Notes under the pieces: generated by a model
Databases searched by the model: none
Told to the model about the DNA's origin: nothing
What the model saw: the letters and a program-made list of their open reading frames with translations, nothing else
Origin: Patagioenas fasciata
Taxonomy: Eukaryota > Chordata > Aves > Columbiformes > Columbidae
NCBI RefSeq assembly: GCF_037038585.1
Contig: NC_092520.1
Coordinates: forward strand, 10,669,001 to 10,733,000
Length of the DNA stretch: 64,000 nucleotides
Reading direction: 5' to 3'
Program-made: the position numbers and the translations under genes
Part shown: positions 14,101 through 27,345 of the stretch, piece after piece
Numbering within the stretch: the stretch's first letter is position 1
How the letters are laid out: the number at the start of each line of letters is the position of its first letter

Positions 14101-15067
14101 CTAAATGTGTAGGCTGCTGTTTAAGGTAGAACTGAGACAAGTGGCTCCTTAGGAATCAACTTCATAGCTATGTCCCTTTTGAAGGCCAGTCCTCAGATCA
14201 AAACCGAGAACAAGAAAACTGAAATAGCTGCTCAGAGAACCAAGATTGCACCCTGCATCAGCCTCTTGCACTCTCCTGCAGCCAATGTGTCAAAGAAAGG
14301 GCATAAGCATGAGGGACCCATGGAAGTGGCTTTCACTTTGTGCTCCCTTCTAGATATGCCAAGGTACATCATCACAGCTGCCTTCCTGCTGACTGATTTA
14401 ATGCGTTGGCTGCAACTAGCAGGCCTGAGCTGCATCACACCACCATGCTGCACCTTTCTATCAGGCAAAGACAGCAAGAAAAAAGCCTATGGCACTGCAC
14501 TTCAGCTTCAAATATTTACAGTCCAACAGGATCCTGTTAAAGAGCCTTCTGTCCTACTATGAGACCCTGTGGTCCCAGTACTCTAATACAATTTTCCTCT
14601 AGAGCTTGTATTTGACTTGATTTCCACCTGCAGCAACCTCAAAGCAGCATTAGAGCCTGCTGAGTCATGGGCTTGCTGATGGCCAGGATGTCATGCTGGA
14701 GTGTAATTGGACTTACCTGTAGAAAAGCAGTTCTGGAGCAAGAAGGAAACCCTCCCTTTGTTCATGGTGACTAAACAAAATAAAATGATGATACTTTGCT
14801 TGTCACTTCCTCAGCTTATACATGTCCAAGATTCTTCAGTCATTACCACATCCTAAATCCCCAATTTTGATTTTTTTTTTTTTTCCACAGAGGAAAGAAA
14901 CACACCTCCTACCTTGTACCGTTCTACATTACAAAGCAGTTTTGGGGAAGTTCTAGCATCATTTCTTGTCATCCACTCAGCCATGCAGGTTTTTCTATTG
15001 GATTTAAACTTCCTTTGAAGGCTTTTTTTTTCCTTTAAGATAAAAGGTATTTAAAGAAGCAAATAAT
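11184..15067. other. Intergenic, no gene recognised
   Basis: AT-rich DNA. The longest open frame (14170-14562, +, 130 codons) has no recognisable family and no splice context. The stretch also holds a T/G-rich then A/C-rich simple-sequence hairpin at about 13528-13582. Confidence 0.5.
13528..13582. repeat. Imperfect simple-sequence hairpin (TTTG-rich then CAAA-rich)
   Basis: A (GTTT)n-like run is followed after CTTAAAAAACAC by a CAAA-rich run that could pair with it. It is low-complexity sequence, not a known RNA gene. Confidence 0.6.
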
Positions 15068-15338
15068 AACCAATGGTAAGACAAGGGGAAATGGGTGCAA
15101 ACTGGAACATAGGAGGTTCCACTTGAATATAAGAATAAACTTCTTCATGGTCAGGGTGACAGAACACTGGAACCGGTTGCACGGGGAGGCTGTGGAGTCT
15201 CCTTCTCTGGAGACATTCAAAACCCACCTGGACACCTTCCTGTGTAACCTCATCTGGGTGTTCCTGCTCCAGGAGGGGGATCGGACTGGATGAACTTTCA
15301 AGGTCCCTTCCAATCCCTGACATTCTGTGATTCTGTGA
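15068..15338 (+). mobile_element. CR1 LINE 3' end, about 270 bp
   Basis: Opens CAATGGTAAGACAAGGGG and runs through CACTGGAACCGGTTGCAC, GGAGTCTCCTTCTCTGGAGA and CTTCCAATCCCTGACATTC to the tail ATTCTGTGATTCTGTGA. Same subfamily as the reverse copy at 25903-26953. Confidence 0.92.
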
Positions 15339-16427
15339 AATAAAAATCCCCCAAACCTTTTAGATCAATACTCTCAAAGCTGGCCAAAGTCCAGTTAGAT
15401 TTAGGGAGCCATTTGCTGCCTTTCTTTGCATTCAAGAAATCCAGAGAAACCATACTAATATCAAGAGGTTTCCTCTGGAAATAAACAAATGTCATTAAAT
15501 CATCAGGCCTCATTTTGTTTCTTGCATGTCTCTGTTATGTATGGCCCCTCCCAAGCTGCCTACTCAAATTATTCATTCGAGTAGCAAGGGTATTAAAATG
15601 CTGGATTTTTGTATGTTCCTCAAATCCTGCCAGCTCAGAAAAATTCACAGCACACAGGCAAAATAAAAGCCAAATACAAAACACACATCTGGCAGCTCAC
15701 AGAAAAACTAACCTTCATGTGTTGCTATTCTTGTGTCCTCCTTGGGTAGTAATTTCTAAATTAAGTAGCCACTACACTGAAATTAAAACCAGTCCTAAGA
15801 GCTCAAAAAACCAAACCCTTAAGTGATAATTTTTGTTCACTGAATGCTATAGTGCTAGTAAATTTGAATACTGGGTTCAGTCTTGGTTCTGTCTTGATAA
15901 ACTGTGATCTTGGATATGTCCCTAGTCATCCTGATGATAACTCCCCCACGTTATTTAGATCACAAGTCCCCTTCTAAGAAGGTCACATCCCATAACAATT
16001 TTGCACAGGGTCCAGTCCTGCAGAACTCTGTCTCTGCAAAATGCTGACAATCACCCCTCTGACTGAAGAATTTAAGTATCTCTCTTTCAAAATACATAAG
16101 TCAGACTTCAACTTTCATTCTATTATTGACATCAGGGTGGAAGAACAGAGGCATTTTTTAACATTAGTATACCAGAGTGGAAGGCTAGTCTGAAATGAGG
16201 AGATGGGATCCTAACAGGTTCTCCATAGGATGCACACTCCAAGTAAGTTGTAATACTGCCGTATCTCCTACTCAGTAGGCCTGATAATGAAAGAAGGCAT
16301 AAGAAGGAAGGAAAGAATGAATGGGAGTAAAGAAAGTTGAACAGTGTTTCTAACATTGAATGTATGAGATTTAGCAAGTGTCAGTATAGCTAGTAGGCTG
16401 CATGACACCAGATGTTGTAAAACTAGG
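15339..16427. other. Intergenic, nothing recognised
   Basis: Between two CR1 copies. AT-rich with no supported exon or RNA. Confidence 0.5.
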
Positions 16428-18515
16428 ACTAGGGGCCCAAGAAGGCTGGTTAATACTCAAGGATCACCTTCTCCAAGCTCAGGAGAGATGCATCCCAACA
16501 AAGAGGAAGTCAGGCAAAAACACCTTGCGTACATGAACAAGGAGCTCCTGGACAACCTTAGACACAAAAAGGAAGCCTATAGAGGGTGGAAGCAAGGACA
16601 GGTAGGCTGGGAGGAATACAGAGAAATTGCCTCAGCTGCCAGGGATCAGGTTAGGAAAGCTAAAGCCCTGATAGAATTAAATATGTCCAGGGACATCAAG
16701 GGCAACAAGAAAAGCTTCTATAGGTATGTCAGTGATAAAACTAAAGAAAATGTGGGCCGTCTCCAGAAGGGAATGGGAGAACTGGTTACCTGGAATATGG
16801 AGAAGGTTGAGGTACTCCATGACTTTTTTTGCCTCAGTCTTCATTGGCAAGTGCTCCAGCCACACTGTTCAAGTCACAGAAGGAAAAGGCAGGGACTGGG
16901 AGAACGAAGAATGACCCATTGGAGGAGAAGATCAGGTTCAAGACCACCTAAGGAACCTGAAGTTGCACAAGTCCATTGGACCCTAAGAGATGTATCCATG
17001 GATCCTGAGGGAACTGGCAGATAAAGTTGCTAAGCCACTATTCATCATATTTGAGAAGTTGTGGCAGTCTGGTGAAGTTCTCACTGACTAGAAAAGGGGA
17101 AACATAGCTCACATTTTTAAAAAGATATAGAAGGAAGATGGGGGACATTACAGGCCAGTCAATCTCACCTCCCTGCCTGCCAAGATCATGGAGCAAACCC
17201 ACCAGGAATCTATGCTAAGGCACGTGGAAAATAAAGAGGTGATTTGTGGCAGCCAAAATGGTTTCACTAAGGCACTAAGGGCAAAATGTGCCTGACAAAC
17301 TGGGTAGCCTTCTACAATGGGGTTACAGAGTTGGCAGATAAGGAAAGAGTAACTGATGTCATCTACCTAGACTTGTGCAAAGCATTTGACACCATACCAC
17401 ATGAAATAGAGACACACAGATTTGATGGATGGAACACTCAGTGGATAAGGAATTGGCTGGATGGTTGCACTCAAAGAGTGCCATTGACAGCTCCATGTCC
17501 AAGTGGAGATCAGTGATGAGTGGTGTTCCTCAGGGCTGGTATTGACACTAGTGCTATTTAACATCTTTGTCAGCAACATGGACAGTGGAATTGAGTGCAC
17601 CCTCAGCACATTTGCTAATGACACCAAGCTGTGTGGTACTGTTGACATGCTGGAAGGAAGGGATGTCATCCAGAGGGACCTTGAAAGGCTCAAGATGGGC
17701 CTGTGTGAACCTCATGAAGTTCAACACGGCCAAGTGCAAGGTCCTGCATACAGGTCAGGGCAATCCCAAGCACAAATACAGGGTGGGCAGAGAATGGATT
17801 GAGAGCAGTCCTGAGGAGAAGGACTTGGGGGTGTTGGTTGGTGAGAAGCTCAACAAGAACCATCAATGTGCACTTGCAGCCCAGAAAGCCAACCATGTCC
17901 TGGGCTGCATTAAAAGAAGTATGGCCAGGAGGTTGAGGTAGGTTATTCTGCCCCTCTGCTCTGGTGAGACCTCACCTGGAATACTGCATCCAGCTCTGGG
18001 CCTCCAACAAAAGAAGGACATGGACCTGTTGAAGCAAGTTCAGAGGAGGCCACAAAGATGACCAGAGGGCTGGAGCATCTCTCCTATGAAGACAGGCTGA
18101 GAAAGTTGGGATTATTGAGCCTGGAGGAAACAAGGCTCTATAGAGACCTTATAGCAGCCTTCCAGTACCTAAAGGAGGCCTATAAGAAAGATGAAGAAGG
18201 ACGCTTTACAAGGTCATGTAATTATAGGACAGGGGGTAATGGCTTTAAACTAAAAGAGGGGAGATTTAGATTAGATGTAAGGGAGAAATTCTTCTCCATG
18301 AGGGTGGTGAGACACTGGAACAGGCTGCCTAGACAAGGCTGGAAGGCACTGGAATAGGCTGCCCCATCCCTGGAATTGTTCAAGACCAGGTTGGACGGGG
18401 CTTTGAGCAACTTGTTCTAGTGGAAGATGTCCCTGCCCATGGCAGGGAGGTTGGAACTAGATTAATTTTAATGTCTCTTCCAAGCCAAAACCATTCTATG
18501 ATTCTATGATTCTAT
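16428..18515 (+). mobile_element. CR1 LINE, 2.1 kb, contains the 3' part of ORF2
   Basis: Starts near GGGGCCCAAGAAGGCTGG and ends in the octamer tail CCATTCTATGATTCTATGAT. It is the longest CR1 copy here. It covers the region before and through the reverse transcriptase and the 3' UTR, and is 5'-truncated. About 8 kb separates it from its same-subfamily inverted relative at 9701-10300. Confidence 0.93.
16488..18357 (+). pseudogene. Broken CR1 ORF2 reverse transcriptase
   Basis: Fragments in several frames: [20 protein letters not shown] at the left, then [15 protein letters not shown] (RT catalytic aspartate block) near 17360-17400, and [16 protein letters not shown] near 17610-17655. In the CR1 family the last block is normally F-A-D-D; here it reads F-A-N-D, so a catalytic aspartate is lost. 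Frame shifts include a duplicated CACTAAGG near 17268 and missing bases after the DTIPHE block. It cannot encode an active enzyme. Confidence 0.88.
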
Positions 18516-21500
18516 TGTTTTCACTATCTCAGGCCAATATAACTCAGTTGAATTTGTATCATTGCCTCTTTTTGCAAACTGAGGACATGACCTTACCCAA
18601 CCAGACAAGAAAAAGAGCTGTGAGAAGAATGTAACTCTCAAAGAATGAATTTACTCTACTGGGTTTAAATGCATTACACAGGCACGTGTTTGCAGACATA
18701 TGAATTCAGCAGGCCTGATTCCTCACTTTCCGAAATTGTCAATGCCACAGCTGCACTTACATAAGGCAAGTGGAAATCAGAAGAATCAAAACGGTGATGT
18801 GTTTCTTTTTGGTGACTTCCTTGAAAGCAACACAGCTCTGTTGGGCTGTGGTCTTGGATCGTGGAAATTAGATAAAGAGGAGGTGAATATACTCAGATTG
18901 GTGGGCAGTCTGTGTTTGCCATCTGCTGGCTAAACATAAATATTACAGAAAAATAAGGAAATGCTCTCATCTCTATCGTGCTTTAACAGTACTTTCAAAG
19001 AACGTGTGTATTACCTGTATTTTCTTTTGTTTCAGGGTTAGTAACATTTATAAGATATTCCAGGATTCAATACTTATATATGCAAGTTCTCAGAAATTTA
19101 ATTATTCTCATTTACCTTTTGTTTTCAAAATGCTTCAATTATTGCATTCTCCTTCACTTTCCCTCATGTAACTTACTCTCTGCAGATGAGCTCTAAAAAG
19201 GCTTAAAAATAGGTCTGCGTAGAAGAGCAAGAGATTCTCATGTGGCCATCATCCTTTTTCTAGTAGAACACCAACCCTACAGACAATACCAGCCCCGCCA
19301 CCCCTGTACCAGCACATCACTACGTCCTGTAGAATCTAGACGATACTGTTAGATGGTAACAGTGGTGGTGTTTGACTGTGACGTCCAGGAAGCTGATACT
19401 GAGGTGGCCAAAAGCATCAGAAGAAGAACTGATGATATGGACATTGTGAGGAAGGCTAGTCACCAAGGTGTGATGCTAGTCAGGATGCAAGTCTATAACA
19501 TTTATGTAGGAGGAATTGCTCACTTTCATTTTCCTATCAAAAACCCTGCAATTTAAGACTGTTTCATTTATATTTTCAAAATACCAATATTTAAGCTTTC
19601 CATTAATTCTCCCCAGCTTCCCTATTTCCATGCTGTCTTATCAAATAACTTTGTCTTGTTCCAACAGAAGAACAAGTTGCTATTGGCAACATTTCTTTTT
19701 TAAACCCTCTTTGTGTGACTGTCTAGAGGATTCACCCTGTGGGCTCAAAATGTAGAACATAAATTCTCCAAGGACTGAATGAAATGCTATAGTAAGTCAG
19801 ACCACCTTTATTTAAGTTCCTCAGGTGAGGAAGAAATGATTAAACCTTTTGGTAAAACACTCATATAAAACCTTCGGTCAGGTATGTATGGTAACAGTGC
19901 CATATTTCATAGGCATCCCCATATATGCATAGCACCAGTGACATCTGAGGCTGTAGGTACTCCTATAATACAAATTAATAATATAGCATATGAAATGACA
20001 CATATGTTCTGCAGAAAACTAATTTTATTAATATTCTACTAATATCTACTTGGGTTTTTTTTTATAATTTAATGAAGATGATCACATTTACAGTTTTGGA
20101 TGCAGAATGCAGCCAAACTTTGCAGCTCCTTTTTAGCATCCATAAAAGAATCTGTAAGTTCTCATCAATGGGTTTGTTTTAGCAGTCTTTTAGGAACAAA
20201 ACCTAAAGTCTACATCAATTTCACTGACCATTGGCAGCCACTGAAGAGCAAGAACCTGCAAGTTAAGTGCTGTAACACTAAATACTTTGACAGAGCCAAA
20301 TTCTATGTCACCAGTAACATTCAGGCAGGACATACCCAACTGATCCCCATACGTACCTACTGCCATACATCCTTTCACTTCAGTCTTTCACTATATAGGT
20401 GCCAGAAATGTGTTTGGTTTGCACTTCTTGCCTAGCAGCTGAAGCATGTGCGAGAAGATATTTTCTGTGATAACGATATTCAGCAATCAAAATAGACTAA
20501 GACATGAATGGGACCTGCCCTCTTGTGCCTGCCATTCACATACAATGAGAAAAAAGTAAGTAGACATGGCAGGTCACCTCAGAGTGATCCGTTTCGTTGG
20601 CCTCATACTTGAAGACAGAGAGGCAGATGTAATTTTAACTGTACCACAACAATATTGAAATTATTAAGGTATCTCTCAACAAGAGAAGGAAAGGCGTTTA
20701 CAACTGAATTAATCTTGTAGTGACTGAGGGAAGAAGTGGGCAATTTAATTCACCCTGCAATCTGACAGACTCTCATTTCAATCAATTTAGTTTAGTGCTT
20801 CTTTCAAACTCCACTGAAATGATGCATTTTCAACATAAAAAGGCTCAGCAGAAGAGAGCTTTTCTTACACCGCTGGGTAGAACACCCAACGTGACTGAAT
20901 TCTTGAAGTTAATTTCTTTTCAAGTTCACTGACTGAACATGGGGAAACAGATGTTAGCACTTCCTTTTCACATAGAGATTCAGAGAACTGATGACTTCTC
21001 TTTCGAGGTCAGGGTAGGAGAAAACATTTTTCCCCTTGCACTGCAGGACTTTCACAAGAGTTATTTTAGAGAGTTGTTTATTTCTTGCCTTGCCTTTCTT
21101 CAGCTTCTGTTTTTAATCTGAACTCTGTCCTTTGCTCATATTTTTTTTCTACAGCTGCATATCCTTTTATTGCTCTCTCAATTGCTTTTTTTTTTATCAG
21201 GAGGTTGAATGTACTCCAATTTGTCCTTGGCATGGTGATCACACAAAGTTCAGGAGTCTGCTTTACTTGAGTATCATTCCAATTTCACACCAGTGCAGTT
21301 GCTTTTTTAAGTGACTAGAGAGTAATACTGCTGTGATTCAGGTCAACACTACAGATTTGTATGTAGTGAACATCAGTGAAGTATTTAGGTGTCTGCTTAG
21401 GGGACAGTTCATTTGAGCCACTGGGATATTTTTCAAGGAAAGACAATTCTTGAAATACACAGACAAATGAGGAAAAAAAACCTCACCACTTTTTACTGAC

Positions 21501-24500
21501 AGTAAAAATTATGATACAGTAAATTGAACTTTCCCTGGTAGAATTCTTTTCTACATCCACACAGTTCATAACTATCTCAGTCAAAACAACCTGCCTTTGC
21601 AGTAACAGCAGTTGCAAGGACCAAGAACTAGTCGGCTCATCATCTGCAAGTCAAGTGTAAGGAATACTACAGGCTTTGGATTCAGCTGTTGTAGCCTTGC
21701 TGTCGGGATACAGGGTACTGGGAAATCAGAGACCTTCCTATCTACTACAGTGACCTCAGACAAGTCAGAAAGACTCTGTACTTCAGACTCAGTGAGCATT
21801 AGAAGAATTACTCTGCATAATGTGCTTCAAACTACCTAGGAAAAATGGTGCTATCTAAGGCCAAGTACTCTAATTTCTCTGTATAATAAAAGAGATATAA
21901 AGAAATAAAAGAGCATGAAAACTCCAACCACAGAATCATCCTGAATAGGACAAAAATTGAAACAGACATCGTAAAATTCTGAAGCGGATATTTATTTTTT
22001 ACATCTGACCACAAAAAATCCCACTGAGAATTATTAGCCGCTCATTTCTGAGAAAATGAAATTCACAACAGGAAACTATTAAAAAAATAAGCTTCATACT
22101 TTGCATTACGATGTAATCACACAACAAACACAAATGTCCATAACAGTGGTGCCTATTTTTAACTTGTTTTCAAGATTTAAAGCCACTATTTCTTGTTCAC
22201 CAACAGAATTGACATGGATCCCTGCTTCTGACTAGATACACTTAATCTTTTGACAGCTGCAATAGAATGTCTTAAAGAATAAACAGCTAGGAGCAAACAA
22301 AATTGCCAAAACACAGGTAACAGTGATAACTACAGCAATACCACTATTCTGTAAAATTCAAAGAATGCTTATTGGCTAACTGTGACTTACCATCAGTAAA
22401 AAAGGTATTTAATAGGTGATACAATTGAAGTCTCTTAGACTTTACTCATGAAGCGTGCAAAAACTAGGATATTAGGAGGTGTCAGAGCACCCCAGTGCAG
22501 CTATGAGGAAAGCAAATATGGTCAGGATGCTCATCTTAAAGCAGCTGCAACATGACTAAATTGCTTTATTGATTTCTCAGAGCAGAAAGGCATATATTTT
22601 AATTTCAACTATGTCCTAACACCTGAAAGGATTTTCATATGTACATCATTAATTCTGCTCCATTCTCCTTGTTTTCCACATTGGCACCCCAGTCTTTGCT
22701 AGAAGAAACACCAGAACTTATGCTTGCTATATGTGAAAGATCAGTGCCCTGGGAAGACAAAAGCCAAAAACAGCCACAGAAGAAATTGTTTTTCTGTAAA
22801 AACTTGTTCTCAATCCATAGAAAGAGAAAAGGCAGTTCAGCTGTGGTGGAGTTAATTCTGCAGTAATAAGGCCATTTACGTTCTCATGGTGACATTAACG
22901 CAGGTCAGTTTGGGCTGATTTAACATTCTCCTGCCAAAAAAGGGGCAGATACTCCCTGGATTACCTTCTGTCATGTCTGCAGCTTGTCTGACTCCACCAC
23001 GGGCCAATTCAACACCATAATCCAGCAGCAAGCTGAAGTTGAGAGAAGTAAATAGTCTTCTGTGCCATATTGATGAAGCCTAACAAATCAGTTCATGAGC
23101 AATCTGGTGAGCACCACAACTGGGAGAAAATGGACTTGGGAAGCCAAGAGCAGGAATAAGAGGAAAAGCTCCCTCATGCAGTATGGCAAGCTGTTAAATC
23201 AGTGCAGGCGTCTTTACTTAGCTTTATCCTTCCGCATCTTGCAACACCAGGTCTGAGTGTTAACAATCCAGAACTACCTCAGGTCTCTCTGTGTGTAGCA
23301 CAGATCCTTAGAGGTCTTTACAGTAGTTCACAGTACCCTCCTCTTCCTTCTTTTACAGTATATTATCCCCAAATGCTGTACTGTTTGAAGAACCGTAATC
23401 CCTTCTGCAAATAGATGGATGTTCACTTCTGTGGAAGCTGAAGTGTTCCACCATTTCACCAGCGACCCCCAGAAGATGGAAGCATAATTATTTCTGACAG
23501 AGTAACTAATGTCACCATTCAAGACAGAAGGGAGTTAACAGAAGAGCACACCTGAGCAGGTAGTTAATACTATGGTCAATTGATTACCATTTTCACTAGG
23601 GCATAAGAATGGATTCCCCTGCAGAGTTTTAAGAGCTGAGAGAGGAGGAAAGGGGATAAAAAAGGAACTTGGAAGAGAGAAGGATGACAAAACGAGTGAG
23701 CCACTACAGTAGGAAAGCAGCCTTGCTGCTACTCTGTTTTTGATAGTCACCAGAGCCTCAGGAGAAGGAACGTTATCACAGCAACATAAATACTCCACAG
23801 ATCTCTAAGCACACAGCATAGGGACAAAGCACAAACCCAACACGGAAAGGTAATACACTTGAATACCAAAAATTAAAATCGGGGAGGTGCTGTTTACATT
23901 GACTTTTATCATTGCTCAGTGCTCCATGTAGGCCCAGAGGCAGCATTCTGACTTCTTTATAGAGAGACAAATAAGGAGAGAGATATTAAGAAAGCTCAAG
24001 TTTTATTTCCAGTTCATAGGCATATGTGGCACCTTCATGTTGCAGAATGGGATGTTTCAGAAGAACTTTAGTCACTTGGGAAAACCAGAAGCAGCATGGT
24101 TTCTAGGCACCTGAGAAAGTTTTATCTATGCAATTTCTATTGCAAATACAAGAATATATAGAAGGCAAAAGGAAAACAGGAGTTATAAACCTATTTATTA
24201 TTTGCATGCCTTACATTGTATGAGTAAAAAGTGTGAAGCTGTTATTTTCAAAAGGTGAAGCTGGAATAAAGTGTAAGAAAAGTTTTTTATGTGAAAAGTC
24301 TTCTAGGTTTCATTTCCTGCTCTTCTATTGACACTCCATAACAATACATTTAATTTAATTCACTCATGAAGTATGTAACAATAACTTCTATTAAAAACAC
24401 TTCAAATTTAATTAGTGGTTCTACAGTATAATAAAGACTTGGAACTCATAAATTTCTTTACTTTTTTCAAAATAAATGATTTAATCCTGCAGAACCCTTG

Positions 24501-24620
24501 GGAACTAGGCAGGTCTTTTCATTTCACTATCTGTATTGCAAATTTGTAACAGAGAAAACCACACTTTCATATTTACAAAGCATATGACATATTCATCCAC
24601 AAGCAGCTCTCCATTAAATT
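18516..24620. other. Intergenic, no gene recognised
   Basis: About 6.1 kb of AT-rich sequence with only short unrecognisable open frames and homopolymer runs. No repeat family identified with confidence. Confidence 0.5.
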
Positions 24621-24790
24621 CACAGAATCATAGAAAAATGTTAGAAGGGATGCCAGGAGGTCAATTCAGACCAACTCCTGCTGAAAACAGAGTTAATGGC
24701 CAAGTTAGATCAGGTTAAACAGGGCTTTGTTCAGGTGTTTTGAAAAGCTCCTTAACATAGAACTAGGTTCCTCAACATCTTGCAAGTACA
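24621..24790 (-). mobile_element. Degraded CR1 3' fragment
   Basis: Recognisable reverse-strand tail CACAGAATCATAGAA followed by the diverged GGATGCCAGGAGGTCAATTC, AGATCAGGTTAAACAGGGC and GTTTTGAAAAGCTCC blocks. Older than neighbouring copies. Confidence 0.7.
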
Positions 24791-25902
24791 AACCCTACCT
24801 AAAAGAGTCCCATTATATTGTATGCAACTGAATGTAAGAAAAACTGTGTCATGATAAAAAATACGTAAAAGGATAATCCTAACCAAAACACTGCCTAAGA
24901 TTTGCATCTCAAAAACCAGTGAGTTTGTTTCCTCATGTGGATTAATTGAAAATGTTCCTCAAACATTCCTCACAGCTGAAAGAAAAATAACTTAAAGTAC
25001 TTTAATTACTTGAAAATTTTCCACTAAATCATAGAGAGAGAAAAAGCATTAACTTTTCCTACTTTCAGTTTATTGAACAAAGGCTTGGCCTGCAAATTGA
25101 CCCATAAGATTCTGTATAGGAACAAGCGTAACATGTTATGCATTTATCATAACTATAATTTGTTCTTTAATAAAGCTTTCCTACATCCTTTGGATGCTGC
25201 TATTGTGTATTTAAGGGTCATAATGTCCTGTCAAAGCTGTCAGCACACTGGAAGACTATAGGTAAAATGTCTCAAAGCAGTAATTCAGAGCTTCTGAGTG
25301 GTGTGGGTAGGTCAATTAATTTCAGAGTACTGAACAGCACCAAACTTTTTACAACATCCCCATCTCGGTTTCCTCACTGTTTCCTTCCATCTTATTTTAC
25401 TTGAATAAATGTGGACATAAGCTGCTGGGGTTTGTTTAAATCCCTCTGGAATATTAATCAAGAGATAAGAAATGCTTTTGCTCAGCACTTAGTCCCATGG
25501 TGCTTCATTAACCTTATTTCCAAGTGCTTCAAACAGAAAATAGCTGATCCAGGAGCTCTTCCAAGTTCTTATGCCCAAAGACGCCCTGGCCATATTAATC
25601 TTTTTTAGGAAGACCAGAAGATGTGTTCATTCTTCAGCCTACTTAACTTAAACACCACATCGGCTTCAGCTTCCATCAATGAGTAGTGGTGGAGTAGTGA
25701 ACACGGGCACATTATACCCCTCCAGGCACATATGGGGAAGGATAGTAGGTTGCTGGGTAGGGGTACAACACCCAATGTGCTCATTTCCAAACTTAGGTTC
25801 CTTATATATTATAGACGAGGGCTGGGCATTCCCAGAATTGTATCTACAACGGCCAGCAAGCTGAGGGCCACTTGTCAGGCATCTTGGTTTGGCTTGACAA
25901 TA
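24791..25902. other. Intergenic, nothing recognised
   Basis: AT-rich DNA between CR1 copies. No exon, RNA or repeat family supported. Confidence 0.5.
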
Positions 25903-26953
25903 ACAGAATCACAGAATGTCAGGGATTGGAAGGGACCTCAAAAAATCATCCAGTCCAATCCCCCTCCTGGAGCAGGAACACCCAGATGAGGTTACACGGG
26001 AACGTGTCCAGGCGGGTTTTGAATGTCTCCAGAGAAGGAGACTCCACAACCCCCTGAGCAGCCTGTTCCAGTGCTCTGTCACCCTCACTGAGAAGAAGTT
26101 TCTTCTCAAATATAAGTGGAACCTCTTGTGTTCCAGTTTGAACCCATTACCCCTTGTCCTACCATTGGTTGCCACCGAGAAGAGCCTGGCTCCATCCTCC
26201 TGACACTCACCCTTTATATATTTGTAAACATTAATGAGGTCACCCCTCAGTCTCCTCCAAGCTAAAGAGCCCCAGCTCCCTCAGCCTTTCCTCATAAGGG
26301 AGATGCTCCACTTCCTTGATCATCTTTGTTGCCCTGCGCTGGACTGTCTCCAGCAGTTCCCTGTCCTTCTGGAACTGAGGGGCCCAGAACTGGACACAAT
26401 ATTCCAGATGTGGTTTCACCAGGGCAGAGTAGAGGTGAAGGAGAACCTCTCTCGACTTATTAACCACCCCCCTTCTAACACACCGCAGGATGCCATTGGC
26501 CTTCCTGGCCACAAGGGCCCAGTGCTGTCTCATGGTCATCCTGCTGTCCACCAGGACCCCAGGTCCCTTTCCCCTACGCTGCTCTCTAATAGGTCATTCT
26601 CCAGTTTATACTGGAACTTGCGGTTGTTCCTACCCAGATGCAAGACTCTACACTTTCCCTTGTTATATTTTGTTAAATGTTTCCCTGCCCAGCCTGTCCA
26701 GGTCTCTGGATGGCAGCACAGCCTTCTGGCATGTCAGCCGCTCCTCCCAGGTTGGTGTCATCAACAAACTTGCTGACAGTACACTCTATTCCCTCATCCA
26801 AATCACTGATGAATATATTGAATAATATTAGCCCCAGTACTGACCCCTGAGGCACTCCACTAGATACAGGCCTCCAACTGAACTCCGCCCCATTGACCAC
26901 GACTCTCTGACTTCTTCCCTTCAGCCAGTTCGCAGTCCACCTCACTACCCAAC
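25903..26953 (-). mobile_element. CR1 LINE, about 1.05 kb, with 3' part of ORF2
   Basis: Reverse-strand tail CAGAATCACAGAATGTC then GGGATTGGAAGGGACCTC. It continues through the 3' UTR and into the reverse transcriptase region and ends near CCACCTCACTACCCAAC. 5'-truncated. Confidence 0.93.
26240..26945 (-). pseudogene. Partial CR1 ORF2 reverse transcriptase
   Basis: Reading the minus strand, 26945-26673 encodes [33 protein letters not shown] and [11 protein letters not shown], the template-grip and F-x-D-D blocks. A break follows, then 26551-26240 encodes [37 protein letters not shown] and LQRRATKMI-like sequence. Both aspartates of the FVDD box remain, but the enzyme is 5'-truncated and frame-shifted. 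Confidence 0.87.
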
Positions 26954-27070
26954 AATGTGGCAGAGCACTCCGTTCAGATCAGCACTGAAAGTGGGGCTAT
27001 TGGGCAATAGGGCCAGAATGTGTAGAATGTCCTGTGCAGACTAGCCACAGCGAACCAGGTGTCGATATCA
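26954..27070. other. Short spacer between CR1 copies
   Basis: About 117 bases with no recognised feature. Confidence 0.4.
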
Positions 27071-27345
27071 TCATAGAATCATAGAATCATTTCTGCTGGA
27101 AGAGACCCTCAGGATCATCGAGTCCAACCATAACCTAACTCTAGCACTAAATCATGTCCCTAAGAACCTTGTCTATGCTTCTTTTAAACACCTCCAGGGA
27201 CGGTGACTCCACCACTGCCCTGGGCAGCCTGTTCCAATGCCTGACAACCCTTTCCGGGAAGAATTTTTTCCTAATATCCAATCTAAAGCTCCCCTGGTGC
27301 AACTTGAGGCCATCACTTTGCCTCCTCACCACACTTCGTAGCAAG
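27071..27345 (-). mobile_element. CR1 LINE 3' end, left arm of an inverted pair
   Basis: Reverse-strand tail CATAGAATCATAGAATCATT then CTGCTGGAAGAGACCCTCAG, CAACCATAACCTAACTC, GACTCCACCACTGCCCTGGG and CCTAATATCCAATCTAAAGC. Same subfamily as the + copy at 27520-27904. Confidence 0.92.

Noticed and set aside
14170-14562. 130-codon open frame on the + strand
   Set aside because: No recognisable family, no splice sites forming a gene and no neighbour context; it is compatible with chance in this much sequence.
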